From the NCBI RefSeq assembly GCF_001610875.1, contig NZ_CP011272.1, forward strand, positions 4,445,988 through 4,509,987: a stretch of DNA of 64,000 nt, read 5' to 3'. Every line of letters begins with the position of its first letter. Position 1 is the stretch's first letter. Source of the stretch: Pirellula sp. SH-Sr6A. Its GTDB lineage: Bacteria > Planctomycetota > Planctomycetia > Pirellulales > Pirellulaceae. Shown piece after piece: positions 11,797-21,761 of this stretch. The notes under the pieces are model-generated. The model was not told where the DNA came from, made no database searches, and saw only the letters and a program-made list of their open reading frames with translations. A program made the translations under genes and the position numbers.

Positions 11797-12204
11797 ATGG
11801 CAGATACCCATTCCCATTCTCATTCAGGCCATGGACATGCTGAGGGTGAGTTTTCGCACCCGATGCCGGTTTGGATGCTCTTGGCCGTGTTTTTTGCGTT
11901 GTTGGGTCTGACGTTTTTGACCGTATTCCAGGCGCAGTTTGACCTCGGCGATTTGGAAATCGTTTTCTCATTGATCATTGCAACCATCAAAGCAGGTTTG
12001 GTGATTGCGTTCTTCATGCACTTGGTTTGGGACAAGCCGCTTAACGCCATCGCGATTTTTAGCAGCTTGATTTTCGTTGCGTTATTTCTCGGGTTCACGC
12101 TCATGGATTCGCAACAATACCACGAGCGACTGATCATGGATCCAAAGAATGAGATCTTGGAGAACTCGACTCCCAAATCGACTTTGGTGAAGACTAGCGA
12201 GTAG
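11797..12204 (+). CDS. ctaF: Cytochrome c oxidase subunit IV-type protein CtaF
   Basis: This is a 135 aa protein with three helices (about 28-48, 55-77 and 85-105), matching the prokaryotic cytochrome oxidase subunit IV family, including the FFMHLVWDKPLN segment. The N-terminus is His-rich (HSHSHSGHGH). It is a small accessory subunit of the oxidase. It lies 68 bp after ctaE and is the last gene of the respiratory locus; a repeat array begins about 20 bp beyond its stop, and I see no clear terminator hairpin between them. Confidence 0.9.
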   Translation: MADTHSHSHSGHGHAEGEFSHPMPVWMLLAVFFALLGLTFLTVFQAQFDLGDLEIVFSLIIATIKAGLVIAFFMHLVWDKPLNAIAIFSSLIFVALFLGFTLMDSQQYHERLIMDPKNEILENSTPKSTLVKTSE

Positions 12205-12224
12205 GTGCGATGCCCTACTTCGTC

Positions 12225-12785
12225 TGCGGCCTCCGACCGTTACCTTCTATTTCTATCCGATTCCCAACCTCTTCCCGTTGCGTCGTAGCGCCTTGGCGAG
12301 AAACCCTCGGGTTAACAATAGCAGGCACCCATCTTTTGGGGGGTCGCGAGTCGGGAGGGGAGGAGGAAGTTTCTCGCAACGGCGCTAAGCTCGCAGCGAG
12401 GATTGACTGGAGTGTCTTCCCTTCGGCATGTCTGAACCACCTCGTTTCGTGGCGAGAGTCCGCGGATCCCGGCTTTCCCCTTCTACTTCTATTCGATTCC
12501 CAACCTCTTCCCGTTGCGTCGTAGCGCCTTGGCGAGAAACCCTCGGGTTAACAATAGCAGGCACCCATCTTTTGGGGGGTCGCGAGTCGGGAGGGGAGGA
12601 GGAAGTTTCTCGCAACGGCGCGAAGCTCGCAGATAGAATTGACTGGAGAGCCTTCCCGTCCGCATGTCTGAACCACCTCGATTCGTGGCGAGAATCCGCG
12701 GATCCCGGCTTTCCCCTTCTACTTCTATTCGATTCCCAACCTCTTCCCGTTGCGTCGTAGCGCCTTGGCGAGAAACTTCCCGCAC
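12225..12785 (+). repeat. Tandem intergenic repeat, family A, block 1 (236 bp period)
   Basis: This block holds two full units and the start of a third. The landmark CTTCCCGTTG occurs at 12271, 12507 and 12743, exactly 236 bp apart. Each unit contains a left arm GCGCCTTGGCGAGAAAC and, about 75 bp later, a right arm GTTTCTCGCAACGGCGC. The right arm is the reverse complement of the left arm with two mismatches, so each unit can form a 17 bp stem. Long open frames exist on both strands, but only because the unit length and composition allow it; none looks like a protein. Confidence 0.9.
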
Positions 12786-12920
12786 CCATACCGAACAAAA
12801 AGACTTTCACTCGTAGGCACCCGACTTTTCGGGAGTCGATTCTCGACTTTGGTTTAGTTGCGTCGTTCAAGGGTTGAACATCATCTCTTCCATTCCATTC
12901 AAGGCCTTGTGCATCGCGTC

Positions 12921-13289
12921 TTAGAATTGCACGCCCAGCAATCGCAGGCACCAAGTCCCCGCTCCGCCGACAAGGAAGAGCATTGGAACAATTCCATAGC
13001 GAACAACAAACAGGTCAAACCGAGTTGGATTCATCGGCCGTCGAAAGAGTATTACCCAGACCATCGCCCATTGGCAAAGGAACGCAACCCAGAAAGCACG
13101 GTGCATTTGACCGAAATCCAGAATGAGCAAGGTTAGTATGGCGAGTGCAGACTGAATGAGAAGCGCCGTCCTAAACGCAGCGTTGTATTGTGGGGAATAG
13201 TGCGTCCTGTCATTTCTAGATTCCTGCCCTTTTTCCTCCCGGGCGAGTGATTCCGGGTGAGGAGATTGATAGGGATTCTGGTTCGCCAT
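12921..13289 (-). CDS. Small membrane protein between repeat blocks
   Basis: This is a 122 aa protein starting MANQNPYQSPHP, an NPYQSP-type opening that I recall as common in planctomycete proteins. A polar N-terminus (1-38) is followed by about four hydrophobic segments: 39-58, 65-85, 93-106 and 105-118. The ATG is preceded by GGAAA at a good distance. No enzymatic motif is visible. It lies between repeat blocks 1 and 2 and points opposite to the oxidase operon. The protein looks intact, ending CLRLLGVQF. Function unknown. Confidence 0.7.
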   Translation of the reverse strand: MANQNPYQSPHPESLAREEKGQESRNDRTHYSPQYNAAFRTALLIQSALAILTLLILDFGQMHRAFWVAFLCQWAMVWVILFRRPMNPTRFDLFVVRYGIVPMLFLVGGAGTWCLRLLGVQF

Positions 13290-13339
13290 GGTTTCATTTC
13301 CAAGGGGATACGATTTGAACTGCGAATGATGCGCTACAA

Positions 13340-14330
13340 GCTCCTAATAGCAGGCGCCCATCTTTTGGGGAGTCGCAAGTCGGGAGGGGAGGAGGAAGTT
13401 TCTCGCAACGGCGCTAAGCTCGCAGCGAGGATTGACTGGAGTGTCTTCCCTTCGGCATGTCTGAACCACCTCGTTTCGTGGCGAGAGTCCGCGGATCCCG
13501 GCTTTCCCCTTCTACTTCTATTCGATTCCCAACCTCTTCCCGTTGCGTCGTAGCGCCTTGGCGAGAAACCCTAGGGCTAACAATAGCAGGCACCCATCTT
13601 TTGGGGAGTCGCAAGTCGGGAGGGGAGGAGGAAGTTTCTCGCAACGGCGCGAAGCTCGCAGCGAGGATTGACTGGGGTGTCTTCCCTTCCGCATGTCCGA
13701 ACCACCTCTTTTCGTTGCGAGAATCTACGCAACCCGGCTTTTCCCTTCCATCTCTATTCGATTCCCATCCTCTTCCCGTTGCGTCGTAGCGCCTTGGCGA
13801 GAAACCTCTCCGGCCAAGCTCTTCATAGCAGGCATTCATCGTTTGGGGAGTCGCAAGTCGGGAGGGGAGAAGAAGGTTTCTCGCAAAGGCGCGACGCTCG
13901 CAGAAGGAATGGACCGGAGAGGCTTCCCTCACGTATTTCCGCCTCGTTTCCCTGTGAGAATCTGCGGCCCCCGACTTTCCCATTCAATTTCTACTCGATT
14001 CCCAACCACTTTCTGTTGCGTCTTAGCGCCTTGGCGAGAAACCTTTCGGCCAAGCTCCTAGTAGCAGGCATCCATCTTTTGGGGAGTCGCAAGTCGGGAG
14101 GGGAGAAGAAAGTTTCTCGCAAAGGCGCGAAGCTCGCAGTTGGAATGACTGGAGTGTATTCCGTTCCGCATGTCCGAACCACCTCTTTCGGTGCGGGAAT
14201 CTGTGGATCCCGACTGTTACCTTCTAGTTCTATTCGATTTCCATCCTCTTCCTGTTGCGTCTTAGCGCCTTGGCGAGAAACCTCTCGGCCAAACTCTTTG
14301 TAGCAGGCATCTATCGTTTGGGGAGTCGGT
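13340..14330 (+). repeat. Tandem intergenic repeat, family A, block 2 (236-239 bp period)
   Basis: This block holds four units. The landmark (CTTCCCGTTG or a close variant) lies at 13536, 13772, 14009 and 14248, giving periods of 236, 237 and 239 bp. Right arms GTTTCTCGCAA(C/A)GGCGC fall near 13398, 13633, 13876 and 14112. The first units are nearly identical to block 1 and later ones diverge, for example GCAAAGGCGC instead of GCAACGGCGC. The block stops inside the end of the 80 aa minus-strand gene. Confidence 0.9.
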
Positions 14331-14553
14331 CGAAACCTGCCCAACCGCAAAACGCGCCGCCGCGTTTATCGATGGCAGCGTAAGTGATCGTCCGTTCGGT
14401 TGAACGTGCCATAACAAACCGATTCACCTCATCCTTTGTCATGGCAGTAGGAAAAAATGCGTCTCCGGGCAAAAACAAATTGTTGTTGGCAATGCAATGG
14501 CAATTAGATGCAAGCAGCCATGGAATCACGGCAAGAAAAAACTTTAGTGGCAC
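14311..14553 (-). CDS. Short secreted protein, probably truncated by the repeat block
   Basis: This is an 80 aa frame from a GTG at 14553. It is preceded by GGAGAAGCCAA, a good ribosome binding site; an in-frame ATG at 14601 lacks one. Residues 2-22 (PLKFFLAVIPWLLASNCHCI) look like a signal peptide, followed by NNNLFLPGDAFFPTAMTKDE. The last residues (GFDRLPKR) are encoded by the edge of repeat block 2, so the original C-terminus may be lost. I do not recognise the family. It may be a remnant rather than a working gene. Confidence 0.45.
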   Translation of the reverse strand: MPLKFFLAVIPWLLASNCHCIANNNLFLPGDAFFPTAMTKDEVNRFVMARSTERTITYAAIDKRGGAFCGWAGFDRLPKR

Positions 14554-14644
14554 TTGGCTTCTCCGTGATAAATGGATGAGAGTGGAATGCAGGCATGCCA
14601 CGGCAGAGATCGGATTTTAAAAATGCTGGATCTCGTACTCCGGC

Positions 14645-15133
14645 TCACGGAGTTGTTCGACCCGCTTGGCTTCCGGATATATGGGCAGTTGATCGAAAGG
14701 GCGAGCCTGTTCCGGTCTCCACAAAATCCTTGAGGCTCTGTAGGAATTGGGCCCATCCGCCAGAACACAATTCGAAACACTCGATATTCGATGTAAGCCC
14801 TACATGCTCCAAGGTAAAACGTGTTCGAGATCCCGATTCCTCCGATAGGCGCATGCAGATCGCTGTGCCGATCCACTCGTCTTTCTTCAACAAGCCTGGA
14901 ACGTCCAGGAATGAATCGAGAACCCGCCATTGGATCTCTGAGCGGGGAACAAGCCTCTCGATTTGCATTGTCTTGAAGGTGTTGCCGAACCGCACGACGA
15001 CTTGATCGCCTTCTTCACTCCCAGCATTGCAGTCGTGCGTCCACCAAGCACGAAGCCCCGATTCGGTCGTCAGAGCCGCATAGACGCGATCGATCGGTGC
15101 ATCAAAGCTAGATTCGTACTTGTAATTCTCCAT
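14645..15133 (-). CDS. SRPBCC-family (START/AHSA1-like) protein
   Basis: This 162 aa protein opens with YKYESSFDAPIDRVYAALT and continues with WWTHDC, the typical start of an SRPBCC helix-grip fold. The middle (IERLVPRSEIQWRVLDSF) and TRFTLEHVGL strands fit the AHSA1/polyketide-cyclase-like subgroup. The C-terminal helix GGWAQFLQSLKDFVETG is also typical. These proteins bind hydrophobic ligands in a central cavity; the ligand cannot be told here. It is a single gene on the minus strand, between repeat blocks 2 and 3. Confidence 0.8.
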   Translation of the reverse strand: MENYKYESSFDAPIDRVYAALTTESGLRAWWTHDCNAGSEEGDQVVVRFGNTFKTMQIERLVPRSEIQWRVLDSFLDVPGLLKKDEWIGTAICMRLSEESGSRTRFTLEHVGLTSNIECFELCSGGWAQFLQSLKDFVETGTGSPFRSTAHISGSQAGRTTP

Positions 15134-15289
15134 ATCCCATTACCCCTGTCGTTGAAGGCCGAACGCTTACCCCCCTCGAGGACGAGGGTTCCATCAAGGC
15201 AATTTGGCTCACTGGCTCAAGTCGTTCGCACACATGTCATCACTTCAGAATTGTAGCGAATCGCATCGAGCAGGACGTATAAGGACCCC

Positions 15290-15985
15290 TCCACGGATTG
15301 GGGGCTAATCGGGAGGGGAGGAGAAAGTTTCTCGCAACGGCGCGAAGCTCGCAGAGAGGATTGACTGGAGAGGCTTCCCTTCCGCATGTCCGAACCACCT
15401 CGTTTCGTGGCGAGAATCCGCGCATCCCGGCTTTCCACTTCTACTTCTAATCGATTCCCATCCTCTTCCCGTTGCGTCGTAGCGCCTTGGCGAGAAACCC
15501 TCGGACTAACAATAGCAGGCACCCATCTTTTGGGGGGTCGTGACTCGGGAGGGAAGGAGAAAGTTTCTCGCAACGGCGCGAAGCTCGCAGAGGGAATGGA
15601 CCGGAGTGTCTTCCGTTCCGCACGTTCGCACCACCTCGTTTCGCTGCGAGAATCTACGGAACCCGGCTGTTCCCTTTTATTTCTATTCGATTCCCATCCT
15701 CTTCCTGGTGCGTCTTGGCGCCTTGGCGAGAAACCTCCCGGGCAAGCTCTTAATAGCAGGCACCCATCTTTCTGGGGGTAGCAAGTCGGGAAGGGAGAGG
15801 AAGTTTCTCGCAACGGCGCGAAGCTCGCAGAGGGAATGGACCGGAGTGTCTTCCGTCCCGCATGTCCGAACCACCTCTTTCATTGCGGGAATCTGCTGCC
15901 CCGACTATGACCTTCTATTTCGATTCGATTCCCACCCTTTTCCCGTTGCGTCTTTGCGCCTTGGCGAGAAACCTCCCGGGCAATA
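15290..15985 (+). repeat. Tandem intergenic repeat, family A, block 3 (237-238 bp period)
   Basis: This block holds three units, with landmarks at 15464, 15701 and 15939 (periods 237 and 238 bp). It begins within a right-arm segment (GGGAGGGGAGGAGAAAGTTT near 15310) and ends with a left arm at about 15955-15972. It stops 20 bp before the rpsA terminator. Same arm structure as blocks 1 and 2. Confidence 0.9.
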
Positions 15986-15991
15986 CCAAAC

Positions 15992-16024
15992 AAAAAGGCC
16001 TGGGAGTTTTCCCAGGCCTTTTTT
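15992..16024 (-). terminator. Rho-independent terminator of rpsA
   Basis: AAAAAGGCCTGGGA, loop GTTT, then TCCCAGGCCTTTTT form a perfect 14 bp stem that includes the A and T tracts. It lies 42 bp past the rpsA stop and reads as a terminator on either strand. Confidence 0.92.
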
Positions 16025-16065
16025 GATTTGAATGGCAATCCGGAGATGCCAATGCGAACGGCGGA

Positions 16066-17859
<1,794 letters not shown>

Positions 17860-18142
17860 GCGTAGAGATGTCCTGAATAGGCACGCGATCGGAGTCGACC
17901 TAGACGCATAGGAAAGAAACTACAACCGACAAAAGATCGATTTACGGGATTCCTTCTTGGCGATAAAGTTTTGAAACGGACTGCGACGCGGCGGGGTTAG
18001 AGTACTCGTCTCCTGACGGACCTGCCCAAAGCAAACCCGGAAAAATCAGAAAACACGAAGGCTGAGAGTGTATCAGTCTTTCTTTTTCCCAGCAACAGCG
18101 ACTCTCGGATTGCTTCGTCGAAAACGGAGCAAGTGAATACCC
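17860..18142. promoter_or_regulatory. Divergent intergenic region between rpsA and rpiB
   Basis: These 283 bp separate rpsA (-) from rpiB (+) and must hold both promoters and the rpsA leader. I see no promoter boxes or riboswitch fold that I could defend. Confidence 0.3.
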
Positions 18143-18631
18143 ATGGGGCAATCATCCACCCTTCGTTACGCCATCGCAGGTGATCACGCCGGTTTTTCGA
18201 TGAAAAACGAAGTGCGAACGATGCTGGAGGGAATGGCCGTGTCGGTCATCGACTGCGGAACACACTCCTCCGATTCATGCGATTTCCCGGACTTCGCCGA
18301 GGCGGTCGCTACCAAAATGATCGCGGGCGAGATCGATCGAGGGATCTTGGTTTGCGGCTCGGGAGTCGGTGTAAGTGTAGCGGCCAACAAATTCCCCGGC
18401 ATCCGGGCTAGCCTCTGCCATGACACTTACTCGGCCCGCCAAGGGGTCGAGCACGACGACATGAACGTCCTGTGCATCGGTGCTCGCGTCATCGGGCCGG
18501 AAGTCGCCTTCGAAATCGTTCGTGCCTTCCTGAATGCTCGCTACAGCCCCGCTCCCCGCCACGCAGCTCGCTTGGCCAAAATCGTGGATATCGAGCGACG
18601 TGTTTTGGCGGGCGAGTTTTCGAAGCGCTAA
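18143..18631 (+). CDS. rpiB: Ribose-5-phosphate isomerase B
   Basis: This 162 aa RpiB/LacAB-family enzyme interconverts ribose 5-phosphate and ribulose 5-phosphate in the pentose phosphate pathway. It has GDHAG at 13-17, the catalytic Cys71 in CGSGVG and the DDMNVLCIGAR segment typical of the family. The length is slightly above the usual ~150 because of the N- and C-terminal ends. Its last 357 bases are complementary to the predicted C-terminal extension of the MFS gene on the other strand. Confidence 0.93.
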   Translation: MGQSSTLRYAIAGDHAGFSMKNEVRTMLEGMAVSVIDCGTHSSDSCDFPDFAEAVATKMIAGEIDRGILVCGSGVGVSVAANKFPGIRASLCHDTYSARQGVEHDDMNVLCIGARVIGPEVAFEIVRAFLNARYSPAPRHAARLAKIVDIERRVLAGEFSKR

Positions 18632-19831
18632 CGCTAACGCGGCCGCGGCGGAGAGGAATACCGTCGCCCACAGCGGCGCGGGCATCCCGGGAACGCTCCA
18701 TCCTATCTCTCGGAGAAATCCCTCCGAACCTTTGGCGATCCCGGACGCTAGTCCCGCTGCCGTGATGTAGCCCAGCGACTGTGCGAGCGTCATGGATGCC
18801 ACACCCATCACCGACGGCCTCATGCGATGGGCATGTTCGTTCGCCGAGATTTGGAACGGACAATTCAGTGCGAGGAACAATCCGCACCACCCCAACGCGG
18901 GAATGCCGGTCATCGCCGTCACGCACCCCGCGAACAAGATCATCCACCCAAGCGGACCGACGAAAAGAAGCCTGCTCTTCAAACGGGGAAACAGGGGCAT
19001 CGCCATCAAAAGGGCAATTTCTATCGCCACCGCTCCCGCAAAAACAAAATACCCCAACCCGCCGAAGGTCTTCGTCAGAAACTCGTGCGAGTACAACCCA
19101 TACGACATCTCGCAAATGGCAACCAGCCACACGAGGGCCAGCAATCCGATCCATTCCCAGCTTAAGGACGAGGTAACGGGACCTGTTGCGGATGCCGTTG
19201 GGGGAGCCGGTTCATTTTCCGCGATCGGCACCAGCCACCAAGCCCCCGCAGCGAGCAGGCAGTGCATCGCGCTTACGACGGAGCCAACGTACAAGTGATG
19301 CTTCTCGACGACAAACCACTCGGCGCTAATCGCCCCCATCACCATCAAGGCAAACATGTACCCAGCCGATCCCGCTGCTCGAACCGTGTAAGCCAGCGAG
19401 CCCATCGTCGCGACGCCAATATGATTGAGCAACGTCATCACACTCGATTGAGCCGCCCCGAGGAGGAGCAAACACAGAGCCACATCGATCGCCGGCCCAA
19501 AGAAAGCACTCCCCTCCGCGATTGCCTCCAATCGAAACCCTAGCATCCCTTGCATCATCGCCACTCCGATTGCGGCAACAAACAACGCGCGCTGAGGTTG
19601 GTGCATCCAACCTTTTGATTCTGCAAAGCGGAACAGAAAATAGGTCGTGCACGCAGCGATGGGAATCAATCCCGCTAACACGCTCGCCGTCGCCGGACTT
19701 AGCTGCGTTCGCAAGTGCGTTTGAAGCGGGAACGAACTAAATCCCAACGACAAAAAATGAACAAAGTAAGTCGTAGCGCAAAAGAAAATAGCGGTTGGCG
19801 TTCGCTCCGCTGAGGCCGAACTGAGAGTCAC
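18275..19831 (-). CDS. MFS transporter with long tail antisense to rpiB
   Basis: The first ~404 of 518 residues form a 12-helix major facilitator transporter (for example IFFCATTYFVHFLSLGFSSF at the start and APLWATVFLSAAAALALAL at the end). The pattern suggests a nucleoside/sugar-symporter-like subgroup, but the substrate cannot be told. The start is GTG at 19831 with AAGG upstream. Residue 400 lines up with the rpiB stop codon; residues 405-518 are therefore read from the strand complementary to rpiB and show no domain. Either the native stop was lost or the tail is simply tolerated. The transporter part is solid, the tail doubtful. Confidence 0.8.
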   Translation of the reverse strand: MTLSSASAERTPTAIFFCATTYFVHFLSLGFSSFPLQTHLRTQLSPATASVLAGLIPIAACTTYFLFRFAESKGWMHQPQRALFVAAIGVAMMQGMLGFRLEAIAEGSAFFGPAIDVALCLLLLGAAQSSVMTLLNHIGVATMGSLAYTVRAAGSAGYMFALMVMGAISAEWFVVEKHHLYVGSVVSAMHCLLAAGAWWLVPIAENEPAPPTASATGPVTSSLSWEWIGLLALVWLVAICEMSYGLYSHEFLTKTFGGLGYFVFAGAVAIEIALLMAMPLFPRLKSRLLFVGPLGWMILFAGCVTAMTGIPALGWCGLFLALNCPFQISANEHAHRMRPSVMGVASMTLAQSLGYITAAGLASGIAKGSEGFLREIGWSVPGMPAPLWATVFLSAAAALALALRKLARQNTSLDIHDFGQASCVAGSGAVASIQEGTNDFEGDFRPDDASTDAQDVHVVVLDPLAGRVSVMAEASPDAGEFVGRYTYTDSRAANQDPSIDLARDHFGSDRLGEVREIA

Positions 19832-20199
19832 AAAAGAAGAACCTTACAAAGAACAATTGATCCATCACATCCCTGCTCGATTGGCATCATGCTCCAAACG
19901 AGTAGGTATGTCTAGATCGACCGATTCGGTTTGAAGTTCACCCCTATTCGCAGCTTTTCATCCCCGTTTTTGCAACGGCGTAAAAGGGAATCCTAAAGGG
20001 ATTGGATGGCATTCCCAACTCCCTTGGTTTTCCACCCAATCTCGACAACTTCGCTTCGTATGCCGAAAAATATCTCGTCGCCAGCAACCGACATGTAGGC
20101 GATACATCGTCCCTCCGTTAAGCTCGCAGATCGCCACTCCGATCTGCCTGGACGAAGTACGTCGGACACCGCCCATTCCAAAACCAAGCGGAACCCTTG
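19832..20199. other. Intergenic region without recognisable gene
   Basis: These 368 bp lie between divergent genes (MFS transporter and MnmE-like GTPase). Short frames on the minus strand lack a plausible start site and protein-like composition. Promoters for both neighbours are expected here but not recognised. Confidence 0.4.
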
Positions 20200-21351
20200 A
20201 TGACAAATCCCCCTTCCCGTGCCTACCGGATCACTTCCTCCGCACCCGCCGCGATCGCCGTATTGATCGTCGAAGGTCCCGAGGCTTGGGGATGGCTGCA
20301 GACGCATTGGCGCCCAATCCTAGGTTCGGTCGAAAAGGCTCCAGCGCTCAACCGCATTCGCTACGGATCTCTCTTCCCTCAGCACGACGCATCCGCTGGG
20401 GAATCCATTGTCCTATGTCGGACAGCCGAAGAGCGATTTGAACTCCATTGCCACGGAGGGCCTAGCGCATCAAACGCCATCCTCGACTCGCTCTCGCACG
20501 ACGGTTTCGAAATCGAGTCCCCGGTCGATTCGTTTCAGTTCTTCGAGTCCGATGCGTTCTCCATGGAAGCGACACGTTGCTTATTGCACGCGAGCTCCCT
20601 CGCAGTGACTCGAATTTTAATCGATCAAGCGAGGGGAGCCCTCTCTCGCGAAATCCAATCAATCTCGACAGCGATCCTACAAAGTCGCGATGCCGACGCG
20701 GAAACCTGCCTCCAGAACTTGCTGCGCTGGGAACCCCTCGGCCTCCACCTCGTCGAACCTTGGAAGGTCGTCCTGGCCGGTCCGCCCAACGCAGGCAAAA
20801 GCAGTCTGCTCAATAAGCTTCTCGGCTACGATCGGACGATAGTCCACGCGTCAGCAGGCACGACCCGTGATCTGATTCCCGAATCAACCAGCTTGGGTGG
20901 TTGGCCGGTCGTGCTCACCGATAGTGCGGGCGTACGAGAAACGGACGACGCTATCGAGCAGCGCGGCGTCGCAAGCAGTTTGGAGGCGGTTTCTCAAGCG
21001 GATGCGATTCTTCTCCTTGTCCCCCGCGATACCGGATGGTCCGACGAGCACGAACGGATCCTCGCGTGCGCGTTGGGAAAACGATTTCTCCTGGTGCTAA
21101 CCAAATGCGATCTTGCAAACGACCACTGCGACTTGCCTAGTGTTTCGCATCCGGGCGTGCAAGTATCGATTCATGACCCGATGTCGATTGAACAATTGAT
21201 GTCCAAAATCGAGGCCCTGCTCGTACCGCAAATCCCCCCGAAAGGAACGCCCATCCCCTTTCTGCCCCATCACTTCGACCGTTTGCGGGAGTGTCTCCAG
21301 ATGCTGCAATCCGGGCAGCGAGCAGAAGCACTCCGTAGCTTGCTAGGTTAA
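20200..21351 (+). CDS. MnmE-like tRNA modification GTPase, short form
   Basis: This 383 aa protein resembles MnmE (TrmE), which with MnmG modifies U34 of certain tRNAs. The N-terminal part has the folate-binding-like motif ELHCHGGPSAS at 81-91. The GTPase domain carries GPPNAGKS (194-201), GTTRD (220-224), DSAG (241-244) and TKCD (near 308). The family is usually about 450 aa and ends in a Cys-containing motif (CIGKFC type) needed for the modification; here the protein ends EALRSLLG with no such Cys. It is either a divergent paralog or a degenerate MnmE. The ATG at 20200 is chosen over the TTG just before it. Confidence 0.8.
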   Translation: MTNPPSRAYRITSSAPAAIAVLIVEGPEAWGWLQTHWRPILGSVEKAPALNRIRYGSLFPQHDASAGESIVLCRTAEERFELHCHGGPSASNAILDSLSHDGFEIESPVDSFQFFESDAFSMEATRCLLHASSLAVTRILIDQARGALSREIQSISTAILQSRDADAETCLQNLLRWEPLGLHLVEPWKVVLAGPPNAGKSSLLNKLLGYDRTIVHASAGTTRDLIPESTSLGGWPVVLTDSAGVRETDDAIEQRGVASSLEAVSQADAILLLVPRDTGWSDEHERILACALGKRFLLVLTKCDLANDHCDLPSVSHPGVQVSIHDPMSIEQLMSKIEALLVPQIPPKGTPIPFLPHHFDRLRECLQMLQSGQRAEALRSLLG

Positions 21352-21761
21352 CCAGTCGAAACCTATCCCCTACGCAACGTGAATTTCATGGGTAGCGATT
21401 GTCCGGGAATCTGTCTGGCTCAACACCGCGCACCGGGTACATCATTCAGCCTCAGGAGTGATGGAAAGCAGAAACATGAAAACAAGGGAAACACGGAAGG
21501 GACCGAGGCACAAGGTATTTTCCATCGTGATGTGTTCTGTCTTAGAACAATGATTCTCTGTACCCCATGGACCGGCGCGCTTGTCTCGGTGGCTCGAATT
21601 GCAATCGATTCGGACCTGAAATCGCTAGCATTATTGCCTGGTTGGATTTCCGCGATTAGCGCCAGTTCTGCTCGATTTTTCGGATATCCGGTCCGATGTT
21701 GAACGAGTAGACGATTTTGGACGGTCATCACCTCGACGCGAGCGAGCCACGGTTTCACCAG
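21352..21761. other. Intergenic region without a supported gene
   Basis: These 410 bp contain a frame of 107 codons (21379-21702) with odd composition (GKQKHENKGNTEGTEAQ) and no ribosome binding site, which I do not accept as a gene. The stretch AACACGGAAGGGACCGAGG near 21490 looks like a decayed copy of an intergenic repeat, but there is nothing to compare it with in this window. Confidence 0.35.

Noticed and set aside
12210-14303. Several 90-210 codon frames on both strands inside the family A repeats
   Set aside because: They recur with every unit, have no ribosome binding sites or domains, and follow from repeat composition.
12225-15985. CRISPR array
   Set aside because: Units are 236-239 bp and similar over their full length; there are no short repeats with unique spacers and no cas genes.
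21379-21702. 107-codon frame after the MnmE-like gene
   Set aside because: No ribosome binding site, odd composition, and it spans what looks like decayed repeat sequence.
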